Positions 26,485 through 34,814 of a stretch of 64,000 bases of DNA are shown in pieces. Position 1 is the first letter of the stretch. Each line of letters opens with the position of its first letter. Origin of the DNA: Siminovitchia acidinfaciens (GTDB lineage: Bacteria; Bacillota; Bacilli; Bacillales; Bacillaceae_C); the NCBI RefSeq assembly GCF_003605385.1, contig NZ_QYTV02000001.1, positions 859,338 through 923,337 of the forward strand, read 5' to 3'. The notes beneath the pieces are model-generated. The model worked only from the letters and a program-made list of their open reading frames with translations. It made no database searches and was not told where the DNA came from. The position numbers and the translations under genes are program-made.

Positions 26485-26721
26485 ATGATGTATTATCGAA
26501 ATCTGGAACCTTATGCCGGAAACCGCTTTTTCTTCGGCGCTCCCTTACTAGGCGGTTTTATCGGCGGTTTAATAGGCGGCGGAATCGGAGCCGGCATCGG
26601 GAGTGCTGTATTCAGGCCGCGCCCGTTCTATCCATATCCAGTCCCTTATGGAGGAGTCCCATATGGTTATGGCGCGCCTTATGGATTCGGTGCACCATAC
26701 GGCGTCCCATATGGCTTTTAA
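26485..26721 (+). CDS. Gly/Tyr/Pro-rich small protein
   Basis: Unrecognised 78-residue protein. A short polar N-terminus is followed by a glycine-zipper membrane segment ([18 protein letters not shown], then [11 protein letters not shown]) and a C-terminal tail of (A/V)PYG(Y/F/V)G repeats with five PYG motifs. GGAGG precedes the ATG by ten bases. The composition is like small spore coat or envelope proteins of Bacillaceae, but no function can be assigned. A CATACACA upstream resembles a sporulation -10 element only loosely. Confidence 0.75.
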   Translation: MMYYRNLEPYAGNRFFFGAPLLGGFIGGLIGGGIGAGIGSAVFRPRPFYPYPVPYGGVPYGYGAPYGFGAPYGVPYGF

Positions 26722-26784
26722 ATACGTCTTTGTCGACTGAATGTCCGAAAATGTTTCATTTTCATAATAGATAATGGAAAAACT

Positions 26785-26824
26785 GCCCATCGGTAGATAG
26801 ATATGCTGGTGGGCTTTCTTTTTT
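26785..26824 (+). terminator. Terminator after the Gly/Tyr-rich gene
   Basis: GCCCATC / GGTGGGC stem (one G-T pair), then TTTCTTTTTT. Confidence 0.75.
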
Positions 26825-26893
26825 AAAACAGGATATTATGGAGTTAGTATAGAATTAAAATAAAAAGAAAATACATAGGTTGGAGGACTTCAT

Positions 26894-27286
26894 ATGAAAG
26901 AAAAGGGATTACATCAATCTTTGGGAATTGAAGTTGTTGATATAGTAGAGGGGAAAGTGAGGGCCACCATGCCAGTCGACGACCGAACAAGACAGCCTTA
27001 CGGTTATTTGCATGGCGGCGCATCTGTAGCATTGGCCGAAACCGCTGCAAGTGTTGGAACGGCCGCTTTGATTGATCTGGAGAAGGAAATTTGCTTTGGG
27101 CTGGAGATCAATGCCAATCATGTACGCCCAAAAAAGGAAGGACTGGTCACAGCTATCGCAGAAGCGGTCCACCGTGGAAAAACAACAATGGTTTGGGATA
27201 TCCGAATCAAGGATGAGCAAGACCGCTTGATTTCCATATCAAGATGTACGGTGGCAATTGTGCCGAAAAAGGTGGACAGCGAGTAA
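26894..27286 (+). CDS. yuxO: Hotdog-fold thioesterase YuxO (PaaI/MenI type)
   Basis: Acyl-CoA thioesterase of the PaaI/hotdog family, 130 aa. The active-site helix region is GYLHGGASVALAETAAS with the HGG motif, and NANHVRPKKEG follows. The YuxO group is linked to hydrolysis of 1,4-dihydroxy-2-naphthoyl-CoA in menaquinone synthesis; that assignment is by homology. ATG behind TGGAGG. In B. subtilis this gene lies next to mrpG; here about 7 kb separates them, and comA is not present. Confidence 0.87.
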   Translation: MKEKGLHQSLGIEVVDIVEGKVRATMPVDDRTRQPYGYLHGGASVALAETAASVGTAALIDLEKEICFGLEINANHVRPKKEGLVTAIAEAVHRGKTTMVWDIRIKDEQDRLISISRCTVAIVPKKVDSE

Positions 27287-27303
27287 CTCTCAAATATATT
27301 TTG

Positions 27304-27347
27304 GGAATGCACTCATTTAAGAAATAGGCAGTGCAATAGTGCATTCC
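27304..27347. promoter_or_regulatory. Inverted repeat, candidate activator site for the sigma-54 promoter
   Basis: GGAATGCACT (27304-27313) and AGTGCATTCC (27338-27347) are perfect inverted arms 24 bases apart, centred about 80 bp before the sigma-54 promoter, where enhancer-type activators bind. No T-run follows, so it is not a normal terminator. Confidence 0.5.
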
Positions 27348-27398
27348 ACTGTAGTTAGATATCTGAAGATAAAATATATTTTATTTATTTTGTGTGAA

Positions 27399-27414
27399 TG
27401 GCACATAAGTTGCA
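27399..27414 (+). promoter_or_regulatory. sigma-54 promoter of the PotD-like gene
   Basis: TGGCAC-ATAAG-TTGCA matches the -24/-12 consensus TGGCAC-N5-TTGCW exactly, 77 bp before the start codon. Confidence 0.9.
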
Positions 27415-27490
27415 AGTCTATTATTAGAATGCGGGAAAGGAGGATTGGGAGAGGGCTTTAATTAATAAAAATAATGAAGAGGTGGAAGGG

Positions 27491-28552
27491 ATGCAGGGTA
27501 TTCGAAAGTCACTTTTTAGCTTACTACTGTTAGTATTAATAATTACTCTTACTTTGTCAGCTTGTGGAAGCAAGGATTCCGCTGGTGGGAGCGGTGAATC
27601 CAGCGAAAAAGTTTTAAATGTGTTTAACTGGTCGGATTACTTCTCGGATTCCGTTATTAAAAAATTTGAAGAGGAAACAGGCATTAAGGTAAACTACAGT
27701 ACTTTTTCATCAAATGAGGAAATGTACGCCAAGCTGAGTACAGGAAACTCAAATTACGATGTGACTGTCGTTACAACCAACTTTATTGAACTGCTGATCA
27801 AAGAAGGCTTAGTCGAAAAGATCAATAAGGATAACATTCCTAATTTACAACATATCGGAGAGGAATTTTCCGGGAATTATGCCGATCCCAATGATGAATA
27901 TTCAGTGCCTTATTTATGGGGTTTTTATCCGATTGCGGTCAATGAGGAAATAACAGATAAGAAAGTTGAAGGTATTAAGGATTTATTTGATCCTTCATTT
28001 GAAAACAATCTGGCGATCATGGATGATCCAAGACCTGTAATAGGATCCGCGCTGCAGGCTCTAGGCTATTCGCCTAACACGACAAATGAGGAAGAAATCA
28101 AAGAAGCAGGGGAATTGTTGCAAGAACTGAAGCCGAATATCAAAGCAGTGGACACGGAATCCAAAAATTTTTTAATGAGCAAGGAAGCGAAGGCGGTTAT
28201 TACATACAGTGGAGACGCATATATCGCAAAACGTGAAAATCCGAACATCAAAGTCATTTTTCCAAAAGAGGGTATCTTGACTTGGCAAGAGGGATTAGTT
28301 ATTCCTAAGAACGCCCCTCATAAAGAGAATGCCGAAAAGTTCATAGACTTTATTAATCGTCCAGAAATTATGAAAGAACTTCTGCTTGAGTATCCATACG
28401 GAACATCCAATGTAGAAGCGGCAAAGCTTTTACCTGAAGAGGTTAGGAAAGAAACGCAGTTTGTCGAGGAGTTCAAACAGGGAGAATTATTGAAGGATGT
28501 TGGAGAAGCTACGCAGATGTATGACCGCGTGTGGACGGAGTTCAGACAATAA
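27491..28552 (+). CDS. PotD-like spermidine/putrescine-binding lipoprotein
   Basis: Extracellular solute-binding lipoprotein of the spermidine/putrescine class, 353 aa. Signal peptide (SLFSLLLLVLIITLTLSAC) ends in the lipobox LSAC; the mature part opens with a Ser/Gly linker and VLNVFNWSDYF, typical of PotD/PotF. No permease or ATPase genes are adjacent, so it either serves a transporter elsewhere or works as a sensor. ATG 27491 lies six bases after GAGGTGG; the GTG at 27482 is the alternative. Expression should depend on sigma-54 and probably on the activator encoded at 32644-34341. Confidence 0.87.
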   Translation: MQGIRKSLFSLLLLVLIITLTLSACGSKDSAGGSGESSEKVLNVFNWSDYFSDSVIKKFEEETGIKVNYSTFSSNEEMYAKLSTGNSNYDVTVVTTNFIELLIKEGLVEKINKDNIPNLQHIGEEFSGNYADPNDEYSVPYLWGFYPIAVNEEITDKKVEGIKDLFDPSFENNLAIMDDPRPVIGSALQALGYSPNTTNEEEIKEAGELLQELKPNIKAVDTESKNFLMSKEAKAVITYSGDAYIAKRENPNIKVIFPKEGILTWQEGLVIPKNAPHKENAEKFIDFINRPEIMKELLLEYPYGTSNVEAAKLLPEEVRKETQFVEEFKQGELLKDVGEATQMYDRVWTEFRQ

Positions 28553-28558
28553 TCATTT

Positions 28559-28590
28559 AAAGGGCTGCCATTAGGTACAGCCCTTTTTGT
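28559..28590 (+). terminator. Terminator after the PotD-like gene
   Basis: AAAGGGCTG / CAGCCCTTT stem and T-run TTTTTG. Confidence 0.87.
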
Positions 28591-28643
28591 TTTGGAATGA
28601 ATTGATAAGGGAAATGGTGATAAGGAAAAAGGAGGTTATGAAC

Positions 28644-29006
28644 ATGCCTTGGTCAAAGCGTGATTATCCGGAATCAATGAAAAATCTTCCTGATGCCGTC
28701 CGAAAAAAAGCGATTGAAATTGCCAACGCCCTATTGGATGACGATTATGAGGAAGGAAGAGCAATATCCATTGGAATTGCCCAAGCAAGGAAATATATTG
28801 AAGGCGAAGTTGAGAGAACGGAATACCATGTGCAGCCTGACGGGGAAGATTGGGTTTTAAAAAAGAAAGAGGGAAAAAAAGCCATTTTTAGGGAAGAAAC
28901 GAAGAAAGAATTACTAGACGGTGCCAGGGAATATGTCAATGACCATGAAGGAATATTGGTTGTCCATAAGGCGGATGGGTCCGTTTCAGAGAGGTTGTAT
29001 GATTAG
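28644..29006 (+). CDS. DUF2188 domain protein
   Basis: Cytoplasmic protein, 120 aa. Residues 1-50 (MPWSKRDYPESMKNLP...) resemble a ChaB/plasmid-stability-like helical region; residues 58-118 form a DUF2188 domain (YHVQPDGEDWVLKKK, then ILVVHKADGSVSERL). Function unknown; such proteins are common in Bacillaceae and some are stress-induced. ATG 28644 lies eight bases after AAGGAGG. Flanked by terminators on both sides, so it is its own unit. Confidence 0.8.
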   Translation: MPWSKRDYPESMKNLPDAVRKKAIEIANALLDDDYEEGRAISIGIAQARKYIEGEVERTEYHVQPDGEDWVLKKKEGKKAIFREETKKELLDGAREYVNDHEGILVVHKADGSVSERLYD

Positions 29007-29014
29007 AAGTAGCT

Positions 29015-29059
29015 AGACTTCCGTGATAGGTAAAACCTATTGAGGGAGTCTTTTTTTTT
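29015..29059 (+). terminator. Terminator after the DUF2188 gene
   Basis: AGACTTCC / GGGAGTCT outer stem and ATAGGT / ACCTAT inner stem, followed by nine T. Confidence 0.87.
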
Positions 29060-29130
29060 GCCGGCATCCTGGTAATAGGGAAAACAGTTGGTATAATTTA
29101 ATCATAGATTATTTGAAGGGTGGGACATTT

Positions 29131-30552
29131 GTGAAAACACCGGAACAAGAAAAAAACGATACATATGAAGAAGATTTTTTAAAATGGGATCTGGCATCAC
29201 TCTCTAAGGAGATTAAAGAAAACAAACTTTCACCAGTTGAGGTGACAAAACGACTCCTAGAAAAGATCGCAGCGGAAGATGGAAAATACAACGCCTTTAT
29301 CACCGTTGCAGCTGAAGAAGCGATGGAGCAGGCCAAGCGGGCTGAATCTGAAATTCAGGCAGGTAACATCAGAGGGCCGCTACATGGTGTACCCATTGCA
29401 ATAAAGGATAATATTTATACGGAAGGCATTACAACGACGATGGGTTCTGCCATCTTCAAAGATCACATCCCTGACCATGATGCGACGGTGGTAAAAAAAC
29501 TAAAAGAGGCAGGAGCCATCATATTAGGGAAATTGAATATGCATGAGGTGGCTTTCGGAACGTCTGGAGACCGTTCATTTGCAGGCCCAGTTAAAAATCC
29601 CCATGATTTGAATAAAATAACAGGCGGATCGAGCAGCGGCTCGGGGGCTGCGCTTGCGGCTTCATTATGTTATGGAGCGCTTGGAACTGATACAGGAGGA
29701 TCTATCCGGATTCCAGCCTCATTTACGGGGACAGTTGGTATGAAACCGACATTTGGAAGAGTAAGTAATTTCGGAGTCTTTCCCCTGAGTTGGACACTCG
29801 ATCACGTAGGCCCAATGACTAAAACTGTCCATGACAATGCGATTTTAATGAATGTGCTCGCGGGATATGACGAGAACGATCCGTATTCAATCGATAAAGC
29901 AACGGAGGATTATACAGCTTTAATTGGCTCAGACATAAACGGAGCGATAGTTGGGGTTCCTTCGAGTGATTTTTTCAAAGGGGGAGATCCGGAGGTCGAG
30001 AAAAGCTATCTTCAAGCGATCAAAAAATTTGAGGAAGCAGGTGCAGTAATCAAATCGGTTAACCTTCCGGATATGGAGGAGATACTGGCTGCATTCAGGA
30101 CGACTTTGACAAGCGAAGCATATACCGTTCACGAAAAAAGACTGCAAGATTTCCCGGATCTTTGGGATGATGAAGTAAGGACACGCTTGGTCACTTCAAA
30201 AGACACACATGTTACACAATATGTTGATGCACAGCAGGTCAAGAGACAGGCTATCAGGGAGTTTGAAGGAATTTTTGAAGAAATTGATCTCCTAATCACT
30301 CCGACTGTTCCGATTCTCCCTGTCAATATCGGGGAGAGAGAAATCATCCTCAATGGATCAAAGATTCATAGCAGTCTTGTCCTTAACCGGTATACAGGAC
30401 CATTTAACATAACTGGACTGCCAAGTCTTTCCATGCCGTGTGGATATTCGGATAAAGGGCTCCCGATTGGGATCCAACTGACTGGTAAAGCCTTTGACGA
30501 GGCTAATATTTACCGGTTTGCATCGGTGCTTGAAAACAGGCTTTCCTTGTAA
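29131..30552 (+). CDS. Amidase signature family enzyme (GatA-like)
   Basis: Amidase of the Ser-cisSer-Lys family, 473 aa. Catalytic Lys is in HGVPIAIKDN; the serine segment is GGSSSGSGAALAAS followed by GTDTGGSIRIPA. It resembles GatA, but no gatB or gatC is nearby and the chromosomal gatCAB operon is usually elsewhere, so a free amidase for small amides is more likely. GTG 29131 follows AAGGGTGGG. The neighbours (PotD-like protein, aminotransferase) hint at use of amides of amino or polyamine compounds; this is inference. Confidence 0.85.
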   Translation: MKTPEQEKNDTYEEDFLKWDLASLSKEIKENKLSPVEVTKRLLEKIAAEDGKYNAFITVAAEEAMEQAKRAESEIQAGNIRGPLHGVPIAIKDNIYTEGITTTMGSAIFKDHIPDHDATVVKKLKEAGAIILGKLNMHEVAFGTSGDRSFAGPVKNPHDLNKITGGSSSGSGAALAASLCYGALGTDTGGSIRIPASFTGTVGMKPTFGRVSNFGVFPLSWTLDHVGPMTKTVHDNAILMNVLAGYDENDPYSIDKATEDYTALIGSDINGAIVGVPSSDFFKGGDPEVEKSYLQAIKKFEEAGAVIKSVNLPDMEEILAAFRTTLTSEAYTVHEKRLQDFPDLWDDEVRTRLVTSKDTHVTQYVDAQQVKRQAIREFEGIFEEIDLLITPTVPILPVNIGEREIILNGSKIHSSLVLNRYTGPFNITGLPSLSMPCGYSDKGLPIGIQLTGKAFDEANIYRFASVLENRLSL

Positions 30553-30633
30553 TGTAAAAGGTTGGCGCTTTGCCTATACAGGTGCTACCGAATACAACAA
30601 AAAGTTGCGTTGTTACCCAAAAAATTAATAACT

Positions 30634-30680
30634 AGCCAATGCCAGCCTCTTTTAGGCTGGCATTGGCTTTTACTATTTTA
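30634..30680 (+). terminator. Terminator after the amidase
   Basis: GCCAATGCCAGCCT / AGGCTGGCATTGGC, a perfect 14-bp stem, then TTTTACTATTTT. Confidence 0.9.
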
Positions 30681-30722
30681 GGTATAGGAAATTGTGAATA
30701 ACATGTTTATCGCTAAAAGCCG

Positions 30723-31082
30723 CGTCCAGCTCCAGTGTCTGTCAAGTAGCAGAATTCGCAGTTGCGCTTTTTTTCTAAAGTAAGAAAGTATAAAATCGGA
30801 CTAATTTTTATTTCAGGGATATATCCGTTATGTCTAGCTCCAGGCGCCATCGGCTCGAGGTCACAAGCTGCGAGAAAGCAATTCAAGAAAAATGTGCTCC
30901 TGCGGCATAGCTTATTCGAGGAAGTCTTGTTCAGCTCGTCGCAGAGCAGCATGAAGCATATTCAGAGATGTTTCTCATGATGTAATTAAGTAAGGGGCTT
31001 TGCTGTGGTGACTGAAAAACTCCCTCATCAAAATTCGCCTTGTGCTTGTCGCCGGTGGGCGGGCGCCTTCCGCTTTTATTCT
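30723..31082 (+). repeat. Mosaic intergenic repeat, copy R8
   Basis: Same two-unit layout as R4: a short unit ending GCGCTTTTTTTC, the linker AAGAAAGTATAAA, then a long unit from TGTCTAGCTCCAGGCGCC to GCGCCTTCCGCTTTT. It lies between the amidase terminator and the sigma-54 promoter of the aminotransferase. Confidence 0.88.
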
Positions 31083-31175
31083 AAAGTAATGGAAAAAAAC
31101 CTTAAAACAATGCAAAAAAACATCCTTTTCCTACCCCAATGACGAAAACCAATGGATTTAGCCAGCTTTTGATCT

Positions 31176-31191
31176 TGGCACAGAAGTTGCA
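31176..31191 (+). promoter_or_regulatory. sigma-54 promoter of the aminotransferase
   Basis: TGGCAC-AGAAG-TTGCA matches the -24/-12 consensus exactly, 61 bp before the start codon. Confidence 0.9.
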
Positions 31192-31251
31192 ATATTATGT
31201 AGCAAGGCTTTTGAACTGCCTTATATTTAATTGATTAGGGAGGAATTATGA

Positions 31252-32598
31252 ATGGCAGAGGTTATTAATAAAGCAGCACCTACAAAGAGAGATTATGAAA
31301 CTTTGGTAGAACTGGATAAAAAACATTTCTTGCATCCAACATCTCCAATTAAGCAACAGCAGGAAGATGGACCTGCTTTTATTTTCACCGAAGGAAACGG
31401 CATTTACTTAAAAGATATACATGGCCAGGAATTGATTGACGGCCTTTCTTCACTTTGGAATGTAAACATAGGACATGGCCGAAAAGAGTTGGGACAGGTT
31501 GCAGCTGAACAAATGTCCAAGCTTGCTTTCAGCTCCACGTTCGCTACATTCAGTCACGAGCCCGCTATTGAATTAGCAGCTAAGATTGCTGAAATTACAC
31601 CTGGCGATTTAAACACTGTATTCTTTACTTCCGGTGGATCTGAATCCAACGATACTGCATTCAAATTGGTCCGCCACTACTGGAAGCTGAAGGGACAGCC
31701 TGAGAAAAAGAAAATTGTATCACGCAGAAAATCCTACCATGGCGTTGCAATGGGAGCAACAAGTGCGACTGGATTACAGCCATTTCGTGACTTTACAACA
31801 TCATTGGCTCCTGATTTCTATTATGTGGAAAGCACACCAGAATCGTTCCGTGCATTTATCGAAGCTGAGGGTGCGGAGACAATTGCAGCTTACATTTCTG
31901 AGCCGATTCAAGGAACAGGCGGCGTTATCATGCCTCCAAAGGATTATTTCAAAGAGATCAAAAGTATCTGTGAAGAGAACAACATCCTTTTTATTGCGGA
32001 TGAAGTTATCACAGGTTTTGGCCGGACAGGAACATACTTCGGCGTTGAGCAATTCGGTATTGTCCCGGACATCATGTCAGTGGCAAAAGGAATTACAAGC
32101 GGATATGCGGCACTTGGCGGCGTAATCATCTCTGAAAAAATCCACCAAGACTTGATCGATCTGTCAGATGGATTGTTCATGCACGGCTATACGTACAGCG
32201 GTCATCCTACAGCCTGTGCTGTTGCATTGAAAAACATCGAAATTATCGAAAATGAAGGATTGATCGACAATTCCAAAGCGATGGGTGAAAAAATGCTTGA
32301 AGGCTTCAAGCGTATTCAGGATAAGCATGAAATTGTCGGAGAAGTACGTGGTTTAGGGCTCATGGGAGCAATCGAGATTGTCGAAGACAAAGAAACAGGC
32401 GAAAGATTTGCTGAGCCGCTTGCCCCTTCAATAGTAGCGGAATCATTGAAGCGCGGCTTGATCCATCGCGGTGTAATCTATGAAGGTGCTGATACTCTTA
32501 TTTTTGCACCGCCGCTTAATATCAACGAAGAAGAAGTAGAAAAAATGATTCAAATCATTGATGAAGCAATAACAGCTGCAAAAAGCAATGTAAAATAA
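31252..32598 (+). CDS. Class III PLP aminotransferase (omega-amino acid / polyamine type)
   Basis: Fold type I, class III aminotransferase, 448 aa. Landmarks: SLWNVNIGHG near the N-terminus, FTSGGSESNDTAFKL, SYHGVAMGA, ADEVITGFGRTGTYF and the PLP lysine in SVAKGITSGYAALGG. Relatives transfer the amino group of putrescine, GABA, beta-alanine or taurine to pyruvate or 2-oxoglutarate; the exact donor cannot be read from the sequence. ATG behind GGGAGG. The upstream sigma-54 promoter and the convergent activator gene, which shares its terminator, make a regulated pair. Confidence 0.88.
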   Translation: MAEVINKAAPTKRDYETLVELDKKHFLHPTSPIKQQQEDGPAFIFTEGNGIYLKDIHGQELIDGLSSLWNVNIGHGRKELGQVAAEQMSKLAFSSTFATFSHEPAIELAAKIAEITPGDLNTVFFTSGGSESNDTAFKLVRHYWKLKGQPEKKKIVSRRKSYHGVAMGATSATGLQPFRDFTTSLAPDFYYVESTPESFRAFIEAEGAETIAAYISEPIQGTGGVIMPPKDYFKEIKSICEENNILFIADEVITGFGRTGTYFGVEQFGIVPDIMSVAKGITSGYAALGGVIISEKIHQDLIDLSDGLFMHGYTYSGHPTACAVALKNIEIIENEGLIDNSKAMGEKMLEGFKRIQDKHEIVGEVRGLGLMGAIEIVEDKETGERFAEPLAPSIVAESLKRGLIHRGVIYEGADTLIFAPPLNINEEEVEKMIQIIDEAITAAKSNVK

Positions 32599-32600
32599 AG

Positions 32601-32634
32601 AAAAAGGGCATCCGTCTCTAATGGATGCCCTTAA
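32601..32634. terminator. Bidirectional terminator aminotransferase / sigma-54 activator
   Basis: AAGGGCATCC / GGATGCCCTT stem, A-run before (T-run on the minus strand), between convergent genes. Confidence 0.87.
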
Positions 32635-32643
32635 TTAGTTTAA

Positions 32644-34341
32644 TTATTTAATAAACTTATTAATTTTTCTGCTTGCCGTCGACTGGTCGATACCAAGCAA
32701 TTCTGCAACTTTATATGAGCTCTTATGAACTTCGTAGGCTTTTCGGATTAATTGCTTTTCCATCTCATCTCTTACTTGCTTAAGGGGTGCAATATCCTTC
32801 ACGACGACGATGGCATCGTTGGCCTCCCTGTACCGAACTTCCTCGGGTAAGTCATCAAAGGTTATTTCATCGTTTTCAGAAGTCACAACAAGCCGCTCGA
32901 TTAAATTTTCCAATTCCCTTACGTTTCCTGGCCAGTGATATTGAACAAGTGCATTCTCCGCTTCCAAAGAAAAGGTAGTGGATGTATGATATTTTTCCTT
33001 CATTTTTTCCGCGAAAAAATCAATTAGATGGAGGACGTCCTCCGGTCTTTCTCTGAGCGGAGGAATATGGATTGGAACGACATTTAATCTATAGTACAAA
33101 TCCTCTCGAAAAGTACCTTTGTTTATGAGTTCTTTTAAATTTTTATTTGTAGCGGCAATAATTCGTATGTCCACTTTCACGGAAGCTGAACTGCCTACTG
33201 GTTCAAATTTTCGCTCTTGCAAAACTTTCAACAACTTCACTTGCAGATTAAGAGGCATTTCACCTATTTCATCTAAAAAAAGCGTTCCTCCATTGGCTTG
33301 TTCTATAAGCCCTTTTCTTCCTTTTTTATCCGCTCCTGTAAAGGCTCCGCTCTCATAACCAAATAACTCGGATTCCATCAGGTTTTCCGGTATGGCACCA
33401 CAATTTATATGAATGACCGGATTGTTTTTACGCGGGCTATTATCATGGATGAACTTGGCGATTACTCCTTTTCCGACACCTGATTCACCTGTAATCAATA
33501 TTGTTGAATCTACTTTAGCGATTTTATTCGCCATATTGAGCACCTTGCGCATCTTGGGAGAAATGGCGACAATGTCTGTTTCAGGTGGAGTGTTAAAGCC
33601 TTGAAGTTTTTCCAATTCGGATTTATATGCATTTAATAAAACTTCGCTTCTTTCAATCTTTTTTCTCAAGTTCTTAATCTCAGTAATATCTCTTCCGGTA
33701 AAAATGATATGTGTCATGTTGCCGTCCACGTCAAATACAGGATTGGCGATGACATGTGCGGTTTTCCCTGAAATCGTCCGCTGGATCATGGACACTTTTT
33801 CATTTCGTTTTTTAACAACCGGAAATAGGGAAGGAGAGAAAAGTCCTTTTTTAACAAGTTGGTTGACAGCATTGCCAATAATATCTTCAGGCTTTTTTCC
33901 ATAAAGAGCTTTTCCAGCTGAGTTGACAAACAGAGTATGTCCTTCAGAATCCGTAATGAATATTTCATCTTGTGAAGAATTGAGAATATCTTCAATTGGC
34001 AGATCTGTTAGTTTTGTATCCCTTAGCTCCGTCATAGGTTCCGTAGGATGAATGATGCATATAGTTTGCTGCAGTTCATTATCTTTCTTGGCGGAAAATG
34101 AAAAAGATTTATTATTAATCAAAATTTGCTGTTCATGATAAGTATTATCAGAGGGCAATTTATTTAAAGGAATTATTCCTGAAAAAGGCTGATTGATAAT
34201 TTTCGGTACGGCAAGTCCAATTAATTCCGCAGCTGTCTGATTACATACTGTGATCAGTCCATTTGCAGCAATAACCAAGACGCCTATTGGCAGTTTATTA
34301 AAAACATCCTCATATTGTTGAAGTTTGGCGCTTTCAAGCAT
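32644..34341 (-). CDS. Sigma-54-dependent transcriptional activator (PAS-PAS-AAA+-HTH)
   Basis: Bacterial enhancer-binding protein, 565 aa. Two PAS domains (about 10-100 and 115-222), a short coiled linker (about 222-246), then the AAA+ domain: Walker A GESGVGKG (285-292), the sigma-54-contacting GAFTGA (332-337), Walker B GGTLFLDEIGE (351-361), arginine finger region GTFREDLYYRLNV. The C-terminal Fis-type helix-turn-helix is SYKVAELLGIDQSTASRKIN. It has RocR/AcoR-like architecture and most likely activates the two sigma-54 promoters in this block in response to a small molecule sensed by a PAS domain. ATG behind GGGAGTGGATG. Confidence 0.93.
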   Translation of the reverse strand: MLESAKLQQYEDVFNKLPIGVLVIAANGLITVCNQTAAELIGLAVPKIINQPFSGIIPLNKLPSDNTYHEQQILINNKSFSFSAKKDNELQQTICIIHPTEPMTELRDTKLTDLPIEDILNSSQDEIFITDSEGHTLFVNSAGKALYGKKPEDIIGNAVNQLVKKGLFSPSLFPVVKKRNEKVSMIQRTISGKTAHVIANPVFDVDGNMTHIIFTGRDITEIKNLRKKIERSEVLLNAYKSELEKLQGFNTPPETDIVAISPKMRKVLNMANKIAKVDSTILITGESGVGKGVIAKFIHDNSPRKNNPVIHINCGAIPENLMESELFGYESGAFTGADKKGRKGLIEQANGGTLFLDEIGEMPLNLQVKLLKVLQERKFEPVGSSASVKVDIRIIAATNKNLKELINKGTFREDLYYRLNVVPIHIPPLRERPEDVLHLIDFFAEKMKEKYHTSTTFSLEAENALVQYHWPGNVRELENLIERLVVTSENDEITFDDLPEEVRYREANDAIVVVKDIAPLKQVRDEMEKQLIRKAYEVHKSSYKVAELLGIDQSTASRKINKFIK

Positions 34342-34419
34342 TACTCATCCACTCCCACAGCATATATTCCTTTTTAAAGATTATGGATATTGTATCACAA
34401 GGCAGGAAGCGGCGATAAT

Positions 34420-34455
34420 GAAAATAAGCCGTCTCTTAAGAGAAGACGGCTTATT
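34420..34455 (-). terminator. Terminator of the mrp operon
   Basis: AATAAGCCGTCT / AGACGGCTTATT perfect 12-bp stem; on the minus strand it is followed by TTTTCATT. Confidence 0.85.
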
Positions 34456-34463
34456 AACTCAAT

Positions 34464-34814
34464 TTATTTTGGTATGTTCTTCGTGTCTTTCAAATCATCC
34501 TGCACCGTCCGCTCTGACAATTCGACTCCAGAATTATACGCAGCTCTACTGATGATATGTCCTGCCACAGGAGCAGTGACGAAAATAAGGATAATCCCTA
34601 GCAAAATCCGTGAATGGATGATTCCTTCATAAAAGTAAAAGAAAAGCAATGTTCCCAATAAAGTCGACATCACCCCAAGCGTTGTCGACTTCGAGGCTGC
34701 GTGATTCCTTGTATAAGCGTCCGGGAGCCTCATAACACCAAAAGAGGAAACCAGGCTTAAAAATACACCGATCAGTATAAACACGGCTACGATAATTTCA
34801 GCGGTTGCGCTCAT
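34464..34814 (-). CDS. mrpG: Na+/H+ antiporter subunit G
   Basis: MrpG, 116 aa, small membrane subunit of the Mrp (multiple resistance and pH) antiporter, with three helices (AEIIVAVFILIGVFLSLVSS, the GVMSTLLGTLLFFYF region and ILLGIILIFVTAPVAGH). The true start is the ATG at 34814, which overlaps the mrpF end by 17 bases; the longer open frame upstream is a shadow of mrpF. Last gene of the operon. Confidence 0.92.
   Translation of the reverse strand: MSATAEIIVAVFILIGVFLSLVSSFGVMRLPDAYTRNHAASKSTTLGVMSTLLGTLLFFYFYEGIIHSRILLGIILIFVTAPVAGHIISRAAYNSGVELSERTVQDDLKDTKNIPK

Noticed and set aside
29131-30552. gatA of the tRNA amidotransferase
   Set aside because: No gatB or gatC beside it; the sequence supports only an amidase-signature enzyme.
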